Assembly: GCF_002196515.1 (NCBI RefSeq) | Contig: NZ_CP018835.1 | Coordinates: 186,001-250,000, forward strand | Reading direction: 5' to 3' | From: Vibrio gazogenes | GTDB taxonomy: Bacteria; Pseudomonadota; Gammaproteobacteria; Enterobacterales; Vibrionaceae | DNA length: 64,000 nucleotides | Made by a program: the position numbers and the translations under genes | Shown here: one piece after another, positions 61,755 to 64,000 of the stretch | Layout of the letters: each line of letters begins with the position of its first letter | Position numbering within the stretch: position 1 is the stretch's first letter | The notes under the pieces: model-generated | Databases searched by the model: none | Told to the model about the DNA's origin: nothing | Seen by the model: the letters and a program-made list of their open reading frames with translations, nothing else

Positions 61755-62624
61755 ATGTGGCAAGGTATCATAGAACAACTATCACTTACATTAGGCAAAG
61801 AGTTTCAACTTCACGAGAGACAAAAAATTCATGGCGGTGATATCAATGCCTGCTATGTCATCAATGACGGACAAGATAAGTATTTTGTTAAAGTCACGGA
61901 GAAAGAAGGACTCTCACAATTAATTTGCGAACAAGATAACCTCAAGGCTCTTGGGCGTAGTCATTGTGTGAATATTCCCAAAGTACGATTGGTCGGCAGT
62001 TCTAAAACACATGCTTTTCTGGTGCTGGATTATATTCATTTAAAACCGTTGGAAAGCGGTGAGCGCAGCTACCTTTTCGGTGAACAGCTAGCGCGTCTCC
62101 ATCAATGGCAAGAACAAAAAGAGTATGGTTTTGATCAAGATAACTATATTGGTGTCACCATCCAGCCCAATTCATGGAGCAAAAAGTGGCACCGTTTTTT
62201 TGCCGAACAGCGCATCGGCTGGCAGTTACAACTGCTGTATGAAAAAGGCATCGTATTTGTTGATATTGATAAGTTCGTCGAAATAGTTGCTCAGCGACTT
62301 GGAGCCCATCAACCCAAACCTTCATTACTCCATGGTGATTTATGGCATGGAAATGTGGCGGACAACGGACTGGCCCCTTTCTGTTTTGATCCTGCCAGCT
62401 ATTGGGGGGATCGAGAATGCGATATTGCCATGACAGAACTATTCGGTGGATTCGAGCCTGAATTCTATCAGGGTTATGAAAGTATTTTTCCGTTAGAACT
62501 GGCATATCAGGAACGCAAGCATATTTATAATCTCTATCACATCCTCAATCACTGTAACTGCTTCGGCGGTCATTATCTCGATGATGCCCAACAGTCGATT
62601 CGCTATATTTTAGAAGAATCATAG
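61755..62624 (+). CDS. Fructosamine kinase family protein (YniA type)
   Basis: 289 residues. Protein-kinase-like fold: SLLHGDLWHGNVADNG (about 191-206) with catalytic Asp and FDPASYWGDRECDIAMTELFGGF metal site. The family phosphorylates Amadori sugars on proteins; bacterial substrate not settled. No motifs missing. In V. cholerae next to norM as here. Confidence 0.87.
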   Translation: MWQGIIEQLSLTLGKEFQLHERQKIHGGDINACYVINDGQDKYFVKVTEKEGLSQLICEQDNLKALGRSHCVNIPKVRLVGSSKTHAFLVLDYIHLKPLESGERSYLFGEQLARLHQWQEQKEYGFDQDNYIGVTIQPNSWSKKWHRFFAEQRIGWQLQLLYEKGIVFVDIDKFVEIVAQRLGAHQPKPSLLHGDLWHGNVADNGLAPFCFDPASYWGDRECDIAMTELFGGFEPEFYQGYESIFPLELAYQERKHIYNLYHILNHCNCFGGHYLDDAQQSIRYILEES

Positions 62625-62634
62625 CGAGACAACC

Positions 62635-62649
62635 GTCAACAGCCCCTAG
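62635..62649 (-). repeat. Short dispersed repeat, inverted copy of the one after potD
   Basis: GTCAACAGCCCCTAG, the exact reverse complement of 50007-50021, 11 bases after the stop of the upstream gene. Confidence 0.4.
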
Positions 62650-62716
62650 GAATTAAGCGACAACTGGTTCAGAATACCGACGACATTGTCACATGGGTAT
62701 AACAGGAGAAACAACG

Positions 62717-63439
62717 ATGTTCACAGGTATCATTCAGTCTGTCGGTCTTATCTCATCAATCAGTGACCACAAGGGTATAAGAACATTTAATATTGAGTTT
62801 GAACCTGGTTTTTGTACCAACCTGGAAGTTGGGGCGAGTGTTGCTGTGGATGGTGTTTGCTTAACAGTGACGGAGATAGTTACAAGTACCACAGTGAAGT
62901 TTGACGTCATGCTCAAAAGCTTAGAAATTACGACACTGAGTGAATACGGGCAGAACCAAAGAGTCAATGTCGAACGCGCTGCAAAAGATGGTGCTGAGAT
63001 TGGTGGACATCCTCTCTCGGGACACATTGATTTCAAAACATCAGTGCTTGACGTGCAACAAATCGACGACAACTATCGTGTCCGTATTTCAGCACCGCGT
63101 GAATGGGGTAAGTACATTTTCCCCAAAGGGTATATTGCCTTAAATGGTGCAAGCCTGACTGTTTCGGATGTGAATAAAAATGAAGGTTGGTTTGATGTTT
63201 GGTTGATCCCGGAAACCCGAAGAATGACCACTTTTGAAGACAAACAGAGCGGTGCAAATATTAATGTGGAAATCGAGCGTGGTACGCAAGTGATTGTCGA
63301 CACAGTTCGTGATGCCATTGATGAGAAAATGGGGGCGCTCATGCCATTGTTCGAGCAGTTCTTATCCTCAAACAACACCGATGTTGACTCTATCGGTCAA
63401 GCCGCTCAAAAAGCACTCTCCAAGTCGGACCACTCATAA
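62717..63439 (+). CDS. ribE: Riboflavin synthase alpha subunit
   Basis: 240 residues from the ATG at 62717 (CAGGAG upstream; the frame opens at 62693). Two lumazine-binding repeats; first MFTGIIQSVGLI, second starts near LSGHIDFKTSVL. Converts two lumazines to riboflavin. The tail after residue 205 (TVRDAIDEKMGALMPLFEQF...) is about 25 residues longer than the common 213-218. No FMN riboswitch fold seen upstream. Confidence 0.93.
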   Translation: MFTGIIQSVGLISSISDHKGIRTFNIEFEPGFCTNLEVGASVAVDGVCLTVTEIVTSTTVKFDVMLKSLEITTLSEYGQNQRVNVERAAKDGAEIGGHPLSGHIDFKTSVLDVQQIDDNYRVRISAPREWGKYIFPKGYIALNGASLTVSDVNKNEGWFDVWLIPETRRMTTFEDKQSGANINVEIERGTQVIVDTVRDAIDEKMGALMPLFEQFLSSNNTDVDSIGQAAQKALSKSDHS

Positions 63440-63858
63440 CTATCTGTATCATAAGCGAGGGGCGCAGCTCTTCGCTTCAGTCATACAGGGCATCAAGCGC
63501 AACCATATGAATATCAAAGATCTTTTTTTCGTTCTTCCCGAAGCTCTTTTACTGAACTTTGAACGATTCCTGTAAACATTCTTGCTGCCTCCTGAGTATG
63601 ACAGTGATAGAATATATTCAGACGACATTCATATGACGCAAATATAATAGTTTCATTGAATATCGTCAGGCAGGGATATGCAAGATGAGATAACTTCGGT
63701 TTATCCATGTTATCTCCAGCAGGGCTCAGGCTATCGGGCTGCAGTAATATACCCAAATGACACGTCAGGGATTGAATACGATCTCTGTCTGAACATGGGG
63801 TATATATGAATAGCAGTGAATTTAACTCGTTTTATTTTTTGTCTCATTGGGTAATTTT
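63440..63858. other. Intergenic region between ribE and norM
   Basis: Apart from the 21-residue reading frame at 63514-63579 it has no gene. AGATAACTTCG and GTTATCT near 63688-63714 make a weak inverted repeat. The norM promoter must be here. Confidence 0.45.
63514..63579 (-). CDS. 21-residue frame with a riboflavin-synthase-like start
   Basis: On the minus strand, AGGAGG ten bases before ATG, then MFTGIVQSSVKELREER and four more residues to a TGA. MFTGIVQ is the hallmark N-terminus of riboflavin synthase, whose own gene lies convergent 75 bases away. Could be a relic of a duplicated ribE end, a leader peptide, or chance. Whether it is translated is unknown. Confidence 0.35.
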   Translation of the reverse strand: MFTGIVQSSVKELREERKKDL

Positions 63859-64000
63859 GTGCATCTCTATAAAGCAGAAACAAAAAAATTATTTAACCTT
63901 GCCGTTCCCGTTTTAATCGCCTCAGTGGCGCAGACAGGAATGGGGTTTGTTGACACTGTGATGGCCGGTGGCGCCAGCGCTGTCGATATGGCTGCTGTTG
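63859..64000 (+). CDS. norM: NorM, MATE-family multidrug efflux pump, 3' end outside window
   Basis: Only the first 47 codons are visible. GTG start at 63859, then [19 protein letters not shown] and [17 protein letters not shown], the helix-1 region of Vibrio NorM. Sodium-driven export of quinolones and dyes. Divergent or separate from ribE, the same neighbours as in V. cholerae. Confidence 0.85.
   Translation, partial: MHLYKAETKKLFNLAVPVLIASVAQTGMGFVDTVMAGGASAVDMAAV

Noticed and set aside
62625..62716. FMN riboswitch before ribE
   Set aside because: Too short and no conserved RFN helices visible.

Overview
The window reads as the replication-terminus region of chromosome 1 of a red-pigmented Vibrio (V. 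ruber / V. gazogenes / V. rhizosphaerae type). Three things point there. The conserved genes (fnr, uspE, ttcA, bax, potABCD, cobB, mobAB, nagK, ribE, norM, the nosP/hybrid-kinase pair) are, from memory, ones that lie close to the terminus in V. cholerae. Two dif-like XerC/XerD sites occur at 2165-2192 and 14081-14108. A nearly complete prodigiosin (pig) cluster follows directly. No 16S or marker gene is present, so the species is inference.

Layout. 1-2175: end of a truncated sensor diguanylate cyclase and host spacer. 2176-14091: an 11.9-kb tailless prophage of the PM2/corticovirus kind (double-jelly-roll capsid protein, A32/FtsK-like packaging ATPase, many tiny membrane proteins, lysin/holin cassette). 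It sits between two dif-like sites, has no integrase, and carries a RepA/origin module that looks like IncFII plasmids. Its late genes run leftwards and its Cro/CI-like regulator rightwards. 14109-15426: a very AT-rich spacer. 15427-35562: pigB to pigN in one direction; pigA is absent from the window. 35821-63439: ordinary Vibrio chromosome with signalling genes (FG-GAP secreted protein, NosP plus hybrid kinase, Fnr, UspE, a VpsR-like regulator without GAFTGA, a chemoreceptor), polyamine, serine-type and ammonium transporters, molybdenum-cofactor genes, NagK, fructosamine kinase family protein and riboflavin synthase. 63859-64000: start of norM, cut by the window edge.

How the parts work together. 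The prophage appears to use the host Xer machinery to sit in dif, as CTX-type filamentous phages do, but its virion genes are those of an icosahedral membrane-containing virus. After a divergent immunity region with two strong inverted repeats come rep, small early genes and virion membrane and ATPase genes. A 32-bp perfect palindrome precedes the capsid operon, which ends with receptor-binding, lysis and a basic protein before a terminator. The pig genes form two converging branches: PigG/I/H/J/M/F/N with PigL and PigK make the bipyrrole MBC, PigD/E/B make the monopyrrole MAP, and PigC condenses them to prodigiosin. The prolyl-PCP oxidase PigA must come from elsewhere. All assignments are from reading sequence and translated products by eye; no alignment or database search was run.
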